Assembly (NCBI RefSeq): GCF_900100185.1
Contig: NZ_FNEN01000002.1
Location: 298,249 to 362,248, forward strand
DNA: 64,000 nucleotides
Direction of reading: 5' to 3'
Source: Natribacillus halophilus
GTDB taxonomy: Bacteria; Bacillota; Bacilli; Bacillales; Marinococcaceae
Below the pieces are notes generated by a model, which saw only the letters and a program-made list of their open reading frames with translations, was not told where the DNA came from and did not search any database. Position 1 is the stretch's first letter, and each line of letters opens with the position of its first letter. The translations under genes were made by a program, and so were the position numbers. Shown here one piece after another: positions 1 to 10,473 of this stretch.

Positions 1-127
1 GAGATACCCTGCCTTTGGGGTATAACAACACGCTTCAAGTGTCATAAAGATCGGAGCGATCTCCGTTCCCTCGGATATCCGCGAATATATTTGGACTTTG
101 ACGGAACCGTGTATTCGCCGATCATCC

Positions 128-1423
128 TTAACTCGAAGAATAGCTGCTTACTCTTGTTTTGGTATTGGCCTTCGCTTTATCTTCTTCCATGCGTTCAAAG
201 AACTCATCGTTCGTTTTCGTATCTTTGATGCGGCGAATGAAATGGTCGATGAATTCCGGGGAATCGTTCATCGTATTACGCATCGCCCATAAACTTTCAA
301 GTTGACTCTTGGGCATGAGAAGTTCCTCTTTACGCGTACTGGAGCGCCTGATATCGATGGATGGGAAAATACGTCTTTCGGAGAGGCGACGGTCCAGGTG
401 CAGCTCCATATTACCCGTGCCCTTAAATTCTTCATAAATGACATCGTCCATGCGGGAACCAGTATCTACAAGAGCTGTAGCCAAAATCGTCATGCTGCCG
501 CCTTCCTCGATATTGCGTGCAGCGCCGAAGAAGCGTTTCGGACGGTGGAAAGCCGCGGGATCAATACCGCCGGACAGCGTTCGTCCGCTCGGCGGAATGA
601 CCAGGTTATACGCCCGCGCGAGCCGTGTGATGCTGTCCATTAAAATAACGACATCTTTCTTTTGTTCCACAAGCCGCATCGCCCGTTCCAACACGAGCTC
701 GGTCACTTTGACATGATTTTCCGGCACTTCATCGAAGGTGGAATGAACGACCTCACCATCGACGGAACGCTCGATATCCGTTACTTCCTCGGGCCGCTCA
801 TCGATAAGCAGCATAATTAATTCCGACTGGGGATGGTTTTCCGTGATGCTGTTGGCCACTTGTTTGAGCAAAGATGTTTTACCCGCTTTCGGAGGCGCCA
901 CGATCAAACCACGCTGTCCGAAACCCACAGGGGTAATAATATCCATAATCCGGGCCGATAGCCGGCCGGGATTTGTTTCCAGCTGCATGCGTTCATTCGG
1001 AAACAACGGGGTTAAAGCCGGAAAATGCGGGCGCTCCTTCGCTGTGTCGGGTTCATCGCCATTGACCGCTGCCACTTGCAACAACCCGTGGTAACGCTCA
1101 TTATCTTTAGGTTTGCGAACCTTTCCGGAAACCCGGTCGCCATTGCGCAAATCAAACCGGCGGATTTGTGAAGCTGAAATGTAAATATCCTGGGAACTCG
1201 GCAAATAATTAATCGGTCGCAAAAATCCATAACCTTCGGTTTGAATAATTTCAAGGACACCTTCCATGAACATGAGACCGTCCTGTTCCGCTTGTCCTTT
1301 TAAAATCGCGAAGATGAGCTCTTGCTTTGTCAACTTGCTATAATAAGATATTTTATACTCTTTCGCGAGCCGGTAAAGATCGCGCAACGTCTTATCTTCA
1401 AGCTCGGCAAGGGATAAACTCAA
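128..1423 (-). CDS. rho: Transcription termination factor Rho
   Basis: Hexameric RNA-dependent ATPase that ends transcription of untranslated RNA. The 431-residue product has the N-terminal helical domain (about 1-45), the RNA-binding cold-shock-like domain (about 50-125, with GFLRP near 66-70) and the RecA-like motor. The Walker A stretch [10 protein letters not shown] lies near 176-185, [10 protein letters not shown] near 205-214, and [14 protein letters not shown] follows. Length matches the B. subtilis protein. The start is TTG at 1423, judged from alignment of the N-terminus with the family; a nearby ATG at 1430 is out of frame. It is the last gene of the spo0F-fsa-murA-glpX-rho block, 207 bases after glpX. 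rpmE, which often follows, would lie outside the window. Confidence 0.97.
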   Translation of the reverse strand: MSLSLAELEDKTLRDLYRLAKEYKISYYSKLTKQELIFAILKGQAEQDGLMFMEGVLEIIQTEGYGFLRPINYLPSSQDIYISASQIRRFDLRNGDRVSGKVRKPKDNERYHGLLQVAAVNGDEPDTAKERPHFPALTPLFPNERMQLETNPGRLSARIMDIITPVGFGQRGLIVAPPKAGKTSLLKQVANSITENHPQSELIMLLIDERPEEVTDIERSVDGEVVHSTFDEVPENHVKVTELVLERAMRLVEQKKDVVILMDSITRLARAYNLVIPPSGRTLSGGIDPAAFHRPKRFFGAARNIEEGGSMTILATALVDTGSRMDDVIYEEFKGTGNMELHLDRRLSERRIFPSIDIRRSSTRKEELLMPKSQLESLWAMRNTMNDSPEFIDHFIRRIKDTKTNDEFFERMEEDKAKANTKTRVSSYSSS

Positions 1424-1461
1424 TATTCATCACTACTTTCTATATTTTTACTAACACGGGC

Positions 1462-1489
1462 TTTATAAGGAATAAATGAGGAGAGGCAA
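1462..1489 (-). promoter_or_regulatory. Candidate sigma-A promoter of rho
   Basis: In the 207-base gap between glpX and rho the minus strand reads TTGCCT (1489-1484), a 16-base spacer, then TATAAA (1467-1462). That is a plausible housekeeping promoter 40 bases before the TTG start. Read by eye only. Confidence 0.4.
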
Positions 1490-1630
1490 ATACAGCAGTC
1501 CATTTTTTGCTGAAGGAATCGAGGCAGTTCCCGTAAAGTTGGACGGTCTGTAAAGGTAAATTCAAGGTAACATATCACGGTGCTTAAAAAAACCACTCTG
1601 ACAAAGTAAGACAAAAATAGAAGCGACTCA

Positions 1631-2599
1631 TCATGATTTAAACACAAAGTCCGGTTTCTTATCGACATTATGCTTGCCGTCCACAAAGCGGACCGTGCCG
1701 GATTTTGCCCGCATAACGACCGATTGCGTCGATGCTTTTGTACTTTTATAATGGACCCCTTTGAGCAATTCGCCGTCCGTTATGCCCGTCGCGGCAAAAA
1801 TACAGTCCTCGCCGCCGACGAGGTCATCCATTTTCAGAATTTTCCCTGTGTCTTCAATGCCCATCCGACGGCAACGCTCGGCTTCGGCTTCGTCTTTCGG
1901 GAGCAGACAGCCCTGAATGTCCCCGCCGAGACACTTTAAAGCTACCGCTGAAATCACGCCTTCCGGAGCGCCGCCGGCCCCGATTAACATATCCATGCCG
2001 GTTTCGTTAAACGCGGTATTAATAGCGGCCGCCACGTCGCCATCCTGTATCAGCTTGATGCGCGCACCGGCTGATCGGACTTCTTCGATAATGTCCCGAT
2101 GACGTTCTCGGTTTAAGATGCTTACGACGAGGTCATCAACGTCTTTTCCGCGCGCTTTTGCCACAGCAGTGAGATTGTCCGTTACCGACTTATTTAAATC
2201 GATCGCCCCGACAGCTTCCGGACCGACGGCGATTTTATCCATATACATATCAGGTGCGTGTAACAATTCCCCGTTATCGGCGATCGCGATGACGGCCAGG
2301 GCATTCCATTGCCCGTTGGCAACGATATTCGTCCCTTCGACGGGATCGACGGCCACATCGACACGAGGGCCAAAACCCGTTCCGAGCTTTTCACCGATAT
2401 AGAGCATCGGGGCTTCATCTTTTTCCCCTTCCCCAATAACGACGGTTCCTTTCATAGGAATCGTATCGAAGACATCGCGCATGGCGCTAGTCGCCGCATC
2501 ATCCGCTTCCTCTTTCATACCGCGGCCCATCCATCTCGCAGCCGAAAGTGCGGCTGCTTCGGTGACACGTACGAGCTCCATCGATAAACTTCTTTCCAT
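1631..2599 (-). CDS. glpX: Fructose-1,6-bisphosphatase class II (GlpX)
   Basis: Cytosolic gluconeogenic enzyme that hydrolyses fructose-1,6-bisphosphate to fructose-6-phosphate with a divalent metal. The 322-residue protein shows the GlpX signatures [11 protein letters not shown] (about 56-66), DPVEGTN (85-91) for metal binding, the block [10 protein letters not shown], and [16 protein letters not shown]. Length fits the family. The ATG at 2599 follows a GAGG-type ribosome site, and murA ends 14 bases upstream, so the two are probably cotranscribed. It belongs to the conserved murA-glpX-rho order of Bacillaceae. Its presence beside fsa but without fbaA is notable (see findings). Confidence 0.96.
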   Translation of the reverse strand: MERSLSMELVRVTEAAALSAARWMGRGMKEEADDAATSAMRDVFDTIPMKGTVVIGEGEKDEAPMLYIGEKLGTGFGPRVDVAVDPVEGTNIVANGQWNALAVIAIADNGELLHAPDMYMDKIAVGPEAVGAIDLNKSVTDNLTAVAKARGKDVDDLVVSILNRERHRDIIEEVRSAGARIKLIQDGDVAAAINTAFNETGMDMLIGAGGAPEGVISAVALKCLGGDIQGCLLPKDEAEAERCRRMGIEDTGKILKMDDLVGGEDCIFAATGITDGELLKGVHYKSTKASTQSVVMRAKSGTVRFVDGKHNVDKKPDFVFKS

Positions 2600-2613
2600 T
2601 TACCTCTCCCCCA

Positions 2614-3900
2614 TTACGAACTTTTCAGTTGCTCCTGTTCTTCATCTGTCATTTCTTCTCGCCAAAGACGCGCGCCTAATCCGATGAGTTTGTCCTCAAA
2701 AGCTTCATATCCCCGATCAATGTGATGCACACCGGAAATTTCCGTTATTCCCTCGGCGAAGAGACCCGCGATCACGAGGGAAGCACCTGCCCGCAAATCG
2801 CTGGCTTTTACACGTGCCCCTTCCAATTTTATGCCGCCATTCACCATTGCGGAACGTCCTTCCACTTTTATATCAGCACCCATTCGCCGCAATTCATCAA
2901 TATGCTTGAAACGTGCATTGTAGATCGTATCCGTGATAATGCTCGTGCCATTGGCTTTCGCCAGTAACGCGGTTGCCGGCTGTTGTAAGTCAGTGGGAAA
3001 GCCCGGATGCACAAGCGTTTTAATATCTACCCCTTTGAGATTCGTGTGGGAACGCACAACCATAGCATCATCTTTGGCTACGACTTCAACGCCCATTTCC
3101 TGTAATTTGGCCGTAAGCGATTCCAAATGATCGGGAATAATATTCTCGATCGTCACTTCTCTCCCCATCGTCGCAGCCGTAATCATGTATGTGCCCGCTT
3201 CGATGCGGTCGGGAATAATCGTATGGGCGCATCCCTGCAATTCTTCGATACCCTCGATGCGGATCACATCCGTTCCTGCTCCTTTGATGACCGCACCCAT
3301 GCTGGATAGAATCGTCGCAACATCAATAATTTCCGGTTCTTTTGCTGCGTTTTCGATCACGGTTCGACCCTTTGCCCGCGCGGCCGCCAGCATGATATTA
3401 ATCGTAGCCCCCACACTGACGACGTCAAGGTAAATTCTTGCTCCCCTAAGTTCATTAGCCCGTAAGTAAATCGATCCTTGCTCGTTGGAAACAAACGCTC
3501 CGAGCGCTTCAAATCCTTTAATATGCTGATCGATAGGTCGAGGGCCAAGATTGCAGCCACCGGGGAGACCGATCTCAGCTTCTTTAAACTTCCCCAGCAT
3601 GGCTCCCATCATATAATAGGAAGCCCGCATTTTTTTCACATGACCGTTCGGCAATGGCATAGGGCTAATCTCGCGGGGATCAATGGTTATGGCTTCACCG
3701 TTCAGATCCACATCTGCCCCGATATACTGGAGCAGATCCGACAGAATTTCAACATCCGAGATCAACGGGAGGTTATCGACCGTAACCGGATAATCCGATA
3801 ATATAGCAGCCGGTATTAAAGCAACCGCGCTGTTTTTTGCCCCGCTAATATGAACTTGACCGGACAGGGCATGCCCTCCCTCTACCATTAGCTTCTCCAT
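2614..3900 (-). CDS. murA: UDP-N-acetylglucosamine 1-carboxyvinyltransferase
   Basis: First committed step of peptidoglycan synthesis: transfers enolpyruvate from PEP to UDP-GlcNAc in the cytosol. The 428-residue product has the N-terminal KN pair (22-23) and the catalytic loop [11 protein letters not shown] with Cys116, the residue alkylated by fosfomycin. It also has the typical inverted alpha/beta barrel pattern through the chain. By position between fsa and glpX it corresponds to the B. subtilis paralogue murAB (murZ), not the murAA copy near atp genes. The start ATG at 3900 is preceded by a GAGGAAG-like site. A second MurA copy would be expected elsewhere in the genome. Confidence 0.96.
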   Translation of the reverse strand: MEKLMVEGGHALSGQVHISGAKNSAVALIPAAILSDYPVTVDNLPLISDVEILSDLLQYIGADVDLNGEAITIDPREISPMPLPNGHVKKMRASYYMMGAMLGKFKEAEIGLPGGCNLGPRPIDQHIKGFEALGAFVSNEQGSIYLRANELRGARIYLDVVSVGATINIMLAAARAKGRTVIENAAKEPEIIDVATILSSMGAVIKGAGTDVIRIEGIEELQGCAHTIIPDRIEAGTYMITAATMGREVTIENIIPDHLESLTAKLQEMGVEVVAKDDAMVVRSHTNLKGVDIKTLVHPGFPTDLQQPATALLAKANGTSIITDTIYNARFKHIDELRRMGADIKVEGRSAMVNGGIKLEGARVKASDLRAGASLVIAGLFAEGITEISGVHHIDRGYEAFEDKLIGLGARLWREEMTDEEQEQLKSS

Positions 3901-3993
3901 CGCTGTGTCACTTCCTCGTCCACCTATTATTACTCAATCCTCAAATATTTCCAGTATAGACAATGCACCATTCTTGTAGACTTGCTTCGGCAT

Positions 3994-4641
3994 TCAATCG
4001 CCTTTCGCTTTTTCCCAATCGGCAAGGAACGCATCGAGCCCTTTGTCGGTCAATGGGTGCTGGATGAGCTGGTGAATGATTTTCGGTGGAATCGTTGCAA
4101 TGTTCGCTCCTTGTTTGGCCACTTCCGTCACATGCATGGGATGACGGACGGAGGCTGCGATAATCTGTGTATCAATGTTATGGACATTAAAAATATTTGC
4201 GATCTCACCGATAAGGCTGACGCCGCTATGACCAATGTCATCGAGGCGACCGATGAAAGGGGATACGTACGTAGCTCCCGCTCTGGCTGCCAAAAGGGCC
4301 TGAGCGCCTGAAAAGACCAGGGTCACATTCGTTTCGATGCCTTCTTCCTTAAAGGCTTTTACGGCTTTTAAGCCATCGAGCGTCATCGGCACCTTTACGG
4401 TAATATTCGGCGCAATCGCCGCCAGTTCTTTTCCTTCTTTATACATATCTTCAGCCTCGGTGGCAATCACTTCCGCACTGACAGACCCATTGACGATGGC
4501 CGTGATTTCCTGTAAACGCGACCTGAAGTCAACGCCTTCCTTGGCAACGAGACTCGGATTCGTCGTTACCCCGCTGAGAATGCCAAGATCATGGGCCAAC
4601 CGAATGTCATCTATATTAACTGTATCAACAAAAAATTTCAT
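3994..4641 (-). CDS. fsa: Transaldolase / fructose-6-phosphate aldolase family protein
   Basis: Small (215-residue) single-domain class I aldolase of the TalC/MipB group. In Bacillus, members of this group act as transaldolase in the pentose phosphate pathway despite the Fsa name. Visible residues are Asp6 in FFVDT, the TTNPS segment (26-30) and the Schiff-base lysine Lys83 in ITVKVPMT. The C-terminal part contains [11 protein letters not shown]. It lies between spo0F and murA, 93 bases from murA. The ATG at 4641 follows a clear AGGAGGG site. The substrate (transaldolase versus fructose-6-phosphate aldolase) cannot be fixed from sequence. Confidence 0.93.
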   Translation of the reverse strand: MKFFVDTVNIDDIRLAHDLGILSGVTTNPSLVAKEGVDFRSRLQEITAIVNGSVSAEVIATEAEDMYKEGKELAAIAPNITVKVPMTLDGLKAVKAFKEEGIETNVTLVFSGAQALLAARAGATYVSPFIGRLDDIGHSGVSLIGEIANIFNVHNIDTQIIAASVRHPMHVTEVAKQGANIATIPPKIIHQLIQHPLTDKGLDAFLADWEKAKGD

Positions 4642-4763
4642 AAGATCCCTCCTAAGTGAATGCTTTTATGTATTCATACGCCAGACTAACGTCATAACAT
4701 CAGTGTCCCACCAGCTCAATTGTAACACATTTTGTCTATTTTTTTACTACTGTGTTTGGAAAT

Positions 4764-5129
4764 TCATTCTCGAGCAGCCATGTGTTGATTCACTTTACGG
4801 AGCACCTCCCGGATATCAAACGGTTTGGAAAATACTTGACTCACCCCGAGTTCTTTCAAATCTCCGTATGTGTTCATTTCTTCATAAGCTGTCATGATCA
4901 TGACCCTTGTCATGATATCTTCCGCGCGCATTTTCTTTAAGACTTCAACGCCGTTAATCCCCGGTATTTTTACGTCTAGCAGGATGAGGTCATACTTGGT
5001 TTTCCTCACGCTTTCGAGGGCGTCCCAACCATTTGCGGCTTCCTCGACCTGATACCCTTCTTCCTGTAAAACTTCTTTGAGCAATGTGCGAATGCCTTCC
5101 TTGTCATCAACGACCATTACTTTTCGCAT
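4764..5129 (-). CDS. spo0F: Sporulation phosphorelay response regulator Spo0F
   Basis: Single-domain receiver that takes phosphate from the sporulation kinases and passes it to Spo0B. The 121 residues hold the full receiver set: Asp8 and Asp9 in VVDDK, the phosphorylated Asp52 in LILLDVKIPG, Thr80 in MIMTAY and Lys102 in SKPF. No output domain is present. Its position at the head of the fsa-murA-glpX-rho block, divergent from the ywjG homologue, is the Bacillus arrangement and shows the organism is an endospore former. I looked for SigH and 0A-box sites upstream and found only weak resemblances. Confidence 0.96.
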   Translation of the reverse strand: MRKVMVVDDKEGIRTLLKEVLQEEGYQVEEAANGWDALESVRKTKYDLILLDVKIPGINGVEVLKKMRAEDIMTRVMIMTAYEEMNTYGDLKELGVSQVFSKPFDIREVLRKVNQHMAARE

Positions 5130-5236
5130 AGGCCTCTCCTCATATGTGTAGGGTATACACAGAATCCTGTCGTCAGTTTATTGACCACACCTTTCACAAA
5201 ATTTTTGTTACAGTGAGAGAAGAAGGGGATGATTCA

Positions 5237-5749
5237 ATGTTAAAGAGTTATACGACCCAATTGCAACATGTTTTTACGACCATTCGTAACGAGGAAGAAA
5301 CGATCGCCGACGGCGCGCGTCTTTTGGCACAAGCACTTGTGGGAAATGGAAACATCTATGTATGTGCAGGCAAGCCCTTTGCGTCACTTGCAGAAACGAT
5401 CGTGCATAATCAAGATACACCTGGGCGCATCCATTTTATACCCTGGTATAAAAAAGAACAAGCAACCGCTGCCGATCGTTTGCTCGTCCTTACAGATGGA
5501 TCGGAAACAGAGGAGGATACAAGCCAATTACAACAATTGCTGGAAGCTTATATTCCCCTCGTATTTTTGGGACCGGCCCATCCACGTCTCACTTTTGTCG
5601 AAGGCATGGAAGATCCCATCGTGATCACAACTCCTTCCTCTCCCATCGTTCCCGATTATGATGGAGACAGGCGCGGTTATCCTACAGAAATCGCGATCAT
5701 ATACGCGTATCAAGCGATTATATTTGAGATCCTGGATATGATTGATTGA
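5237..5749 (+). CDS. ywjG: DUF2529 family protein (YwjG-like)
   Basis: Cytosolic protein of about 170 residues from the ATG at 5237, which has an AGAAGGGG site 6-8 bases before it. It resembles B. subtilis YwjG (DUF2529), a sugar-isomerase-like (SIS) fold of unknown role. The segment GNIYVCAGKPFASLAETIVHN and the later LVLTDGSETEED are compatible with that fold. It is divergent from spo0F and convergent with pyrG, whose stop codon lies one base away. A possible promoter TTGACC lies at 5181. Function is unknown; identification rests on synteny and general similarity. Confidence 0.85.
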   Translation: MLKSYTTQLQHVFTTIRNEEETIADGARLLAQALVGNGNIYVCAGKPFASLAETIVHNQDTPGRIHFIPWYKKEQATAADRLLVLTDGSETEEDTSQLQQLLEAYIPLVFLGPAHPRLTFVEGMEDPIVITTPSSPIVPDYDGDRRGYPTEIAIIYAYQAIIFEILDMID

Positions 5750-5750
5750 A

Positions 5751-7463
<1,713 letters not shown>

Positions 7464-7492
7464 TTAAGGTGAGAAGTTAGAAGCCGTAAAAC

Positions 7493-7536
7493 AAAAAAAG
7501 TGTGGCCGACCACCGACGGGGTGGGGCACACTTTTT
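7493..7536 (-). terminator. pyrG leader attenuator (CTP-responsive)
   Basis: On the minus strand the leader forms GTGTGCCCCACC paired with GGTGGTCGGCCACAC, followed by seven T residues: an intrinsic terminator before pyrG. The 5' arm holds the C-rich stretch CCCCACCCC. In the known B. subtilis mechanism, low CTP makes RNA polymerase add extra G residues at the GGGC start, and the poly-G tail pairs with the pyrimidine-rich 5' arm and prevents termination. The start site GGGC at 7562 and this C-rich arm fit that model. Confidence 0.85.
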
Positions 7537-7558
7537 AGTCTCTTAGTATACGGAACAA

Positions 7559-7598
7559 GCCCAAAAATTATTTTACCTACGCCGAAATTAAAAGTCAA
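7559..7598 (-). promoter_or_regulatory. pyrG promoter with GGGC initiation site
   Basis: Minus strand: TTGACT (7598-7593), a 17-base spacer, TAAAAT (7575-7570), seven bases, then GGGC (7562-7559). The spacing is ideal and the GGGC start is the hallmark of pyrG genes regulated by reiterative G addition. Confidence 0.88.
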
Positions 7599-7689
7599 GA
7601 TTATAGACGTTTACCATCAGGGCATCGTCAAAGTTAATATAATCACTTATGTCCGGGCGTGTAGAGACGAAAAATACCAATTCCCTCCG

Positions 7690-7853
7690 TTTGAGGGATT
7701 ACTTCGCGTTTCTTGTACCTCTCGGGGTAGTGCGAACTCCGTTTGAGGGATTACTTCGCGCTTCTGATCCCTCTCGGGGTAGTGTGATCACCGTCAGAGG
7801 GATTACTTCGCGCTTCTGATCCCTCTCGAAGAGGCAATACTTCCACTTGAGGG
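7690..7853. repeat. 52-bp tandem array, family A, locus 1
   Basis: Three units start at 7690, 7742 and 7794 (52, 52 and 53 bases) with a partial fourth. The core reads GAGGGATTACTTCGCG, then CTTCTGATCCCTCTC. The arms GAGGGAT and ATCCCTC pair in units 2 and 3, leaving the constant loop ACTTCGCG. The same family recurs at 39066-39250. It occupies the gap between the pyrG promoter and the rpoE terminator; no gene is seen. Confidence 0.9.
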
Positions 7854-7984
7854 TTCACAGAGTGGAAAGACGGATGTTATTTCTGTTAATAAATTGTTGG
7901 ACTTTGACTTTACCTTGCGTTTACCGTAAGATATCTCCAGGCGACAGATCTTTTACTTACGTTTTCCCACCACCCTTTTACGGT

Positions 7985-8024
7985 AAAAAATGTGTCCCGC
8001 CTATAGGCGGGACACATTTTTTAG
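7985..8024 (-). terminator. rpoE terminator (bidirectional)
   Basis: Perfect stem ATGTGTCCCGCC / GGCGGGACACAT around TATA, with A and T runs on both sides, directly after the rpoE stop codon. Confidence 0.92.
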
Positions 8025-8027
8025 GTA

Positions 8028-8498
8028 TTAACCCTCGTCGTCTTCAGCTTCCTCGTTCTCAACGTCTTCATCACTGTCAAATCCGTCAAATTCATTGTTT
8101 TCGTTGCTTTCGGCGTCATCCTCGTTGGCAAGCGCGTCGAGTTCATCTTCGATATCTTCCAGGTCATCATCAGTGCCTTCCGTGTTGTCCTCACTCTCGG
8201 TGTTTTGCGTAGGTGCCTGTATGGTTCGACTCAAATCTTCTTCCGATTGGTCCACCGGATACCAGGCTTTGAGGCCCCAATGATTGGCACCCAAATGAAC
8301 AAAGCTTCCGCCGATGTTCAGATCCGTGAACAGTTTGGCACGGCGATCATCAAGCTGATCGGTCTCAATTTCCTTGACCTGCGCAATTTTCGAAAACAAG
8401 TCTTTATAATGAACAGGTTCCCCTTTTTCTTTCAGTACTCTGTAAGCGAGCTCCACGGCCGACATTTCCTCTACCTGCTCGCGTTTAAGTTCACTCAT
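8028..8498 (-). CDS. rpoE: DNA-directed RNA polymerase subunit delta
   Basis: Accessory subunit of Gram-positive RNA polymerase that speeds core recycling and lowers non-specific nucleic acid binding. The 156-residue product has the folded N-terminal HARE-HTH domain (about 1-85, with YTDLN-like FTDLNIGGSFVHLG and WGLKAWYP). A disordered, almost wholly Asp/Glu C-terminal tail follows. The start is taken at ATG 8498; a GTG six bases upstream has an AAGGG site at better spacing and could be used instead. The order rpoE-pyrG is conserved in Bacillus. Confidence 0.94.
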   Translation of the reverse strand: MSELKREQVEEMSAVELAYRVLKEKGEPVHYKDLFSKIAQVKEIETDQLDDRRAKLFTDLNIGGSFVHLGANHWGLKAWYPVDQSEEDLSRTIQAPTQNTESEDNTEGTDDDLEDIEDELDALANEDDAESNENNEFDGFDSDEDVENEEAEDDEG

Positions 8499-8611
8499 CG
8501 TCACAGTGTCAGACACCCTTTCAAAAGAACGTTTTTTCTTAAAAACTGTCGGCATTAAGATGCATATCAACCATTATAAACATAATTTCACTGTTTATGC
8601 CATAAAAATGG

Positions 8612-9238
8612 CTAGATCTTTGCATCCGTTTTGGATAACAGCATATCAAGCTGCAAACGGGTGTATTCTTCCAATGTATAATGTTTCCTTAATGCCCACC
8701 GTCTAAACGTCCACATGTGGCCTTTCACTGTAATATTTTCAGCCATGAAGTGCGCGTATTCATCACTAACATGCAAAAAACCTTCATCCCGGCATTCATG
8801 AATCATTTTCCGTATATCGGCGGTCATACTCTCGTCTTTTTTTAAGACGTAACGCAATGACTCTTTCGGTAAGGATTTCGCCTCCTGGTACATGACGAGA
8901 ACCTCATCCTGCATTTCATCCATCACTTGAAAAAGAACCGTCACCATGTGCCGGAACCGTTCAGCGGCAGGCAAGCTTTGGTCCAGCAAGCGGTTAAAAC
9001 GGACCGTCACCTCATCATAAACGGCATCACAGACGAGATATAAGATATCCTCCTTGGCACCGATATATTCGTATAACGTGCCGACGCTAAAGCCTGATGA
9101 GCGGGCTATCTCCCGTGTAGTCGTACGGTGAAAGCCTTTTTCCTGAAAAAGCTTGACGGCGCTTCTCACCATTTGGTCGCGCCGTTTTTGAATCAATTGT
9201 TCATCCTTGACCATCGCGGGGACTTGTTTTTTGTCCAT
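8612..9238 (-). CDS. TetR/AcrR family transcriptional regulator
   Basis: 208-residue DNA-binding repressor. The N-terminal helix-turn-helix covers about 20-66 (AVKLFQEKGFHRTTTREIA, then GFSVGTLYEYIGAKEDIL). The C-terminal ligand domain is helical and of the FadR-like type. An AAGGAAG site precedes the ATG at 9238. It is followed upstream by a thiolase and fadF on the same strand, so it probably regulates fatty-acid or acyl-CoA catabolism, as FadR does in B. subtilis. That role is inferred from neighbours; no convincing operator was found. Confidence 0.88.
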   Translation of the reverse strand: MDKKQVPAMVKDEQLIQKRRDQMVRSAVKLFQEKGFHRTTTREIARSSGFSVGTLYEYIGAKEDILYLVCDAVYDEVTVRFNRLLDQSLPAAERFRHMVTVLFQVMDEMQDEVLVMYQEAKSLPKESLRYVLKKDESMTADIRKMIHECRDEGFLHVSDEYAHFMAENITVKGHMWTFRRWALRKHYTLEEYTRLQLDMLLSKTDAKI

Positions 9239-9274
9239 CGGTCACACTTCCTTATTCCGCTAATAACATTTATT

Positions 9275-10453
9275 CTACACTTGCAAAAGAACGGCATCTC
9301 CTTGACCGCCACCGCTGCAAATCGCCGCGATGCCGAGGCCGCCGCCGCGTCGTCGCAACTCGTGGGCAAGCGTCAGCAAAATGCGGTTGCCGCTGGCTCC
9401 AATCGGGTGTCCAAGGGCGACTGCGCCGCCGTTAACGTTGATTTTATCAGCATCCACGCCGGATAGCTGCTCCCCGAGAAGGGCGACGACCGCGAACGCT
9501 TCATTCATTTCAAACAAATCAATATCGCCACGGCGATAGCCGGTTTTTTGCAAAAGTTTATCGATGATAAGCCCCGGTGTCTGCGGGAAGCGTTCTGTTT
9601 CCACAGCGATCGCCGTGTGCCCGACGATCGTCGCCAACGGTTCAAGGTTATCGGCACGCGCCGCTTCCCGCTCCATAATGATTAAGGCACTGGCCCCATC
9701 GTTTACCCCCGGAGCATTGCCGGCTGTAATCGTCCCGTCTTTGTCAAAGGCCGGGGGCAGTTGCGCCAATGTCTCTGCAGATACGTTTTCGCGAATCGCT
9801 TCGTCCCGGTCGATGACGACGTCGTCACCGCGTTTTTGCGGAACCGTTACCGCAGCGATTTCATCTTGAAATCGTCCGCTCTCCGTCGCTTGCTGTGCAC
9901 GTTCATGACTGCGCGCAGCCCATTCATCCTGGGCCTCGCGGCTGATATTAAACTCAAATGCATTGCGATTCCCGTAAACACCCATGTGCACGCCTTCAAA
10001 GGCACACGTCAAGCCATCATGGACCATGCCATCCACGAGCTTCGCATCCCCCATTTTCTGGCCAAAACGTAAACTCGGCAGAAAATGCGGTGCCTGGCTC
10101 ATGGATTCCATCCCGCCGGCGGCGATCCGTTTGCCATCGCCGCTGCGGATGATTTGATCGGCAAGCGTCACACTCCGCATCCCGGAAGCGCACACTTTAT
10201 TGATCGTTTCCGTTTTGACATCCCACGGAATGTCAGCGGCACGTGCGGCCTGCCTTGAAGGCAACTGACCCTGGCCGCCCTGGAGCACGTGGCCCATCAC
10301 GACTTCATCTAGTTGGTTCGATTCCATTCCGGCACGCGTCATCGCTGCTTTTAAAACGTGACCGCCCAGATCCATCGCCGATAACGAAGCCAGCGCGCCG
10401 CCCATCTTGCCAAAAGGCGTTCTTGCCCCTGATACAATTACTGTTTCTGCCAT
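9275..10453 (-). CDS. Acetyl-CoA C-acetyltransferase (thiolase)
   Basis: 392-residue thiolase, which joins or cleaves acetyl-CoA/acyl-CoA in beta-oxidation or acetoacetyl-CoA metabolism. The acyl-accepting Cys88 is in NKVCASGMRS. The C-terminal active-site residues are in GGAVALGHPIGASG (His about 349) and CSGGGQGD (Cys about 379). Length is normal. It lies 20 bases after fadF and 36 before the TetR gene, suggesting one catabolic operon fadF-thiolase-tetR. Chain-length preference cannot be read from sequence. Confidence 0.93.
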   Translation of the reverse strand: MAETVIVSGARTPFGKMGGALASLSAMDLGGHVLKAAMTRAGMESNQLDEVVMGHVLQGGQGQLPSRQAARAADIPWDVKTETINKVCASGMRSVTLADQIIRSGDGKRIAAGGMESMSQAPHFLPSLRFGQKMGDAKLVDGMVHDGLTCAFEGVHMGVYGNRNAFEFNISREAQDEWAARSHERAQQATESGRFQDEIAAVTVPQKRGDDVVIDRDEAIRENVSAETLAQLPPAFDKDGTITAGNAPGVNDGASALIIMEREAARADNLEPLATIVGHTAIAVETERFPQTPGLIIDKLLQKTGYRRGDIDLFEMNEAFAVVALLGEQLSGVDADKINVNGGAVALGHPIGASGNRILLTLAHELRRRGGGLGIAAICSGGGQGDAVLLQV

Positions 10454-10473
10454 TTTAATCCCCCCTGATTGAA

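Noticed and set aside
5130-5236. SigH promoter and 0A boxes for spo0F
   Set aside because: An AGGATT string and a TGTCGTC string are present but do not fit the consensus at correct spacing.
7690-7853. Possible CRISPR array from regularly spaced palindromes (also 13992, 19612, 39066, 40639, 49092)
   Set aside because: Units are tandem and degenerate, the supposed repeats are not identical, spacers are related to each other, and no cas genes are present.
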